In this document: in pieces, positions 4,597 through 6,309 of the stretch
How the letters are laid out: every line of letters begins with the position of its first letter
Position numbering within the stretch: the stretch's first letter is position 1
NCBI GenBank assembly: GCA_031370745.1
Contig: JANMQX010000269.1
Coordinates: 1 to 6,309 of the forward strand
Reading direction: 5' to 3'
Source of the DNA: JAENVT01 sp031370745
GTDB taxonomy: Bacteria > Actinomycetota > Acidimicrobiia > Acidimicrobiales > Ilumatobacteraceae
Length of the DNA stretch: 6,309 nt
The notes under the pieces: model-generated
Told to the model about the DNA's origin: nothing
The model's database searches: none
The model's input: only the letters and a program-made list of their open reading frames with translations
Translations under genes and position numbers: made by a program

Positions 4597-5751
4597 ATGA
4601 GCGGGCGGTCGCTAGTGCTCGTTGAGGACGATGCTGGTGACACGCTTCTGGTGACTGAGATGTTGTTGGAGGTCGCTCCGGACATGGTGCTCAGTTGTTT
4701 CGCGACGCTGCAGTCGGCGCTGAACGCTTGGCCCCCCGATGCTGATTGCGTCCTGTTGGACCTCGGTCTTCCGGACGCGGTGGGACTGTCGGCGCTGGAG
4801 AAGCTCCGCGCCCAGGTTCCCGATGTGCCGGTCGTCGTACTGACCGGCCGCCTCGACGACGGGATCGGGCCGGAGGCCCTCGCGGCTGGGGCGCAAGATT
4901 TTCTCGTCAAGGGTCAGGTCGACGGCCAAGGGCTGGAGCGATCCGTGCGGTACGCGGTGGAGCGCGGACGGGCGGCCCTCGATCGACGCGACCTGATGGC
5001 TGCGGAGCTGCGGGCGCAGGAGAACGCCCGTCTGCAACGAGGATTGCTGCCGAGCCCGTTGATCGACACCACAGAGCTCGCCGTGGCGACGTTCTATCGG
5101 CCCGGGAGTGACCGGGCCTTGCTCGGCGGTGATTTCTACGACGTGGTACAGACCCCGAGCGGCGTGCACCTGCTGATCGGGGACGTGTGCGGTCATGGTC
5201 CCGACGAGGCGGCACTGGGAGTCGCGCTCCGAATCGCTTGGCGAACGTTGGTGCTGGCCGGGCACACTGGGGCAGAGATCGTGCGCGGCGTCGAGCAGGT
5301 GCTGTTCGCCGAGCGCCAGGACGCGCGGTTCGCCACCATCGCAATGGTCTCGTTGAATCCGGAACTGACCCGGGCGGGCGTGCTGCTGTGCGGTCACCCC
5401 GCACCATTGCTGATCCGAGGCCGCGACGTCGGCGAGCTGAGTGGGCGCGCCCTGCCGATTCTGACCTTCCTGCAGGGCAGGACGATCGAACCGTTCACCG
5501 TCGAGCTGCACGGCGATTGGGGTCTGCTGCTGTTCACCGATGGCTTGGTCGAAGGACGCGCGACACCGGGTGCGAGTGACCGCTTCGGCGTCGAGGAGCT
5601 TGCGCGTCAGCTGCAGTCGCTTGTCGCGGCGGGAATCTCTCGCACGGACCTGGCTCCGATGCTGCTCGCAGAGGCGGAGCGGTGCAACGGCGGGCCATTG
5701 ACGGACGACGTCGCCGTGCTGCTTGTCGGCAGCTCGGGGTGGTGGTGCTGA
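4597..5751 (+). CDS. Fused response-regulator receiver / PP2C (SpoIIE-type) serine/threonine phosphatase
   Basis: The 384-residue cytoplasmic protein joins a CheY-like receiver (about 4-120) to a PPM/SpoIIE phosphatase (about 145-380) through a helical linker (118-150, ending ENARLQRGLLPSP). Receiver landmarks are the acidic pocket E10-D11-D12, phospho-acceptor D55 in LLDLGLPD, T83 in VVLTG and K105 in FLVKGQ. Phosphatase landmarks are GGDFYD (177-182), GDVCGHG (195-201), FTDGLVEG (313-320) and LTDDVAVL (368-375), so the metal-binding aspartates are all present and the enzyme should be active. In related RsbU- and RssB-like proteins, the phosphatase dephosphorylates an anti-sigma antagonist or similar phosphoprotein, and receiver phosphorylation controls it; the target here is not in the window. 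I chose ATG 4597 because the receiver starts there and a purine-rich site precedes it. The downstream CHASE3 sensor overlaps its stop and is the likely phosphodonor. Confidence 0.9.
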   Translation: MSGRSLVLVEDDAGDTLLVTEMLLEVAPDMVLSCFATLQSALNAWPPDADCVLLDLGLPDAVGLSALEKLRAQVPDVPVVVLTGRLDDGIGPEALAAGAQDFLVKGQVDGQGLERSVRYAVERGRAALDRRDLMAAELRAQENARLQRGLLPSPLIDTTELAVATFYRPGSDRALLGGDFYDVVQTPSGVHLLIGDVCGHGPDEAALGVALRIAWRTLVLAGHTGAEIVRGVEQVLFAERQDARFATIAMVSLNPELTRAGVLLCGHPAPLLIRGRDVGELSGRALPILTFLQGRTIEPFTVELHGDWGLLLFTDGLVEGRATPGASDRFGVEELARQLQSLVAAGISRTDLAPMLLAEAERCNGGPLTDDVAVLLVGSSGWWC

Positions 5752-6309
5752 GAGTGCCGGTCCGCGGATGGTCACACTGGACGCTCGCACGCCGGCTACG
5801 GGTTGCGCTCGTGGCCCTCTCACTCCTGCTGGTGGTGGCGGGGCTCACGCTCGTCATGGTGCTGCGACAGGCCGACCGGGCGCTGTCCGACCAGGCGCAG
5901 CGGACGTTCCCGGCTCGCCTCGCCGCCAGCCAGCTCCTGACGGCACTGGTCAACCAGGAAACGGGCCTACGGGGGTACGCCCTCACCGGCGACCAGCAGT
6001 TCCTGGAGCCGTATCGACAGGGCCTCGTCGACGAACAGGCGGCACGAGCGGCGCTCGACCGCGTCGTTCAGCCCGCCGATCATGCTCGCCTGTCGCTCCT
6101 GACCGTCGACGCCGCGATCACGGCGTGGCGCGATCAGTACGCCTCATTGCGCACCGACGGCCAGATCGGCACCGGGACCGACAGCTCCATCCAGTTCGGC
6201 AGACAACTCTTCGACAGGGTGCGCCAGACCAACGCTGACCTCGACGCTCAGCTGGCGCGCCAGTTGACGAGCGCTCGAGAAGCGGCCGACCGTGACCGAC
6301 ACGCCGTCG
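5745..6309 (+). CDS. CHASE3-domain membrane sensor, probably a histidine kinase (N-terminal part)
   Basis: The gene is cut by the window end: 188 codons are visible with no stop. A basic N-terminus (LARRLR, 14-19) precedes one membrane helix at about 20-40 (VALVALSLLLVVAGLTLVMV). An extracytoplasmic helical domain follows, and its NQETGLRGYALTGDQQFLEP (70-89) is the CHASE3 hallmark. A second membrane helix has not yet been reached. In full-length relatives CHASE3 is followed by a second helix, often HAMP or PAS, then a histidine kinase or similar output; that is family knowledge, not seen here. The start is ambiguous: in-frame GTG codons lie at 5739, 5742, 5745 and 5754. I chose 5745 because GGGG at 5736-5739 is 5 nt before it. 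This overlaps the phosphatase stop by 7 nt, so the two genes are probably one operon and translationally coupled. The sensor is the natural candidate to phosphorylate the phosphatase receiver domain. Confidence 0.85.
   Translation, partial: MLRVPVRGWSHWTLARRLRVALVALSLLLVVAGLTLVMVLRQADRALSDQAQRTFPARLAASQLLTALVNQETGLRGYALTGDQQFLEPYRQGLVDEQAARAALDRVVQPADHARLSLLTVDAAITAWRDQYASLRTDGQIGTGTDSSIQFGRQLFDRVRQTNADLDAQLARQLTSAREAADRDRHAV

Noticed and set aside
4612..5823. Long minus-strand open frame (403 codons) opposite the phosphatase
   Set aside because: It lies antisense to an unmistakable receiver-PP2C gene, its translation is rich in Arg/Gln/His with no domain, and long antisense frames are common in high-GC DNA.
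1..6309. CRISPR arrays, tRNA or rRNA genes, insertion sequences, attachment sites
   Set aside because: I read both strands for spaced direct repeats, cloverleaf arms, rRNA-like stretches, transposase motifs and terminal inverted repeats and found none that could be supported by eye.

Overview
The window is high-GC DNA (roughly 60-65% by eye) with strong G/C preference at third codon positions, frequent GTG starts and several genes lacking a clear Shine-Dalgarno sequence. This points to an actinobacterium. The mix of an ECF sigma factor with a multi-pass membrane partner, an uncharacterised 'WMRLISDDP' membrane protein and a receiver-PP2C phosphatase would suit Acidimicrobiia, but that placement is inference. 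I saw no rRNA, tRNA, CRISPR array or insertion sequence.

Layout, left to right. (1) About 1-284: gene-poor leader with one small dyad. (2) 285-1519, plus strand: an ECF sigma factor whose stop overlaps (ATGA) the start of a four-helix membrane protein; together they form a two-gene operon. (3) 1506-2718, minus strand: msrB (methionine-R-sulfoxide reductase) followed by a six-helix membrane protein of unknown function, whose 3' end overlaps the 3' end of the plus-strand operon by 14 bp. A short coding-like membrane ORF (2774-2935) may lead the msrB transcript. (4) 3039-4304, plus strand: an amidohydrolase with a complete set of metal ligands, probably starting at a GTG, possibly leaderless. 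(5) 4305-4596: intergenic, with a weak dyad, a good -10-like box and perhaps remnants of a decayed minus-strand gene. (6) 4597-6309, plus strand: a fused receiver/PP2C (SpoIIE-type) phosphatase, overlapped at its stop by the GTG-rich start of a membrane sensor with a CHASE3 domain that runs off the window.

Two signalling modules frame the window. On the left, the sigma factor and its translationally coupled membrane partner look like a sigma/membrane-regulator pair, although the partner lacks a recognisable anti-sigma domain. On the right, the CHASE3 sensor is a natural candidate to phosphorylate the receiver domain and so control the attached phosphatase. MsrB and the amidohydrolase are ordinary housekeeping or catabolic enzymes with no clear functional link to either module. 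No strong case for a wholly new system is visible. The best leads are the unusual membrane partner of the sigma factor, the small membrane ORF ahead of msrB, and the mobile-looking or decayed stretch at 4363-4520.
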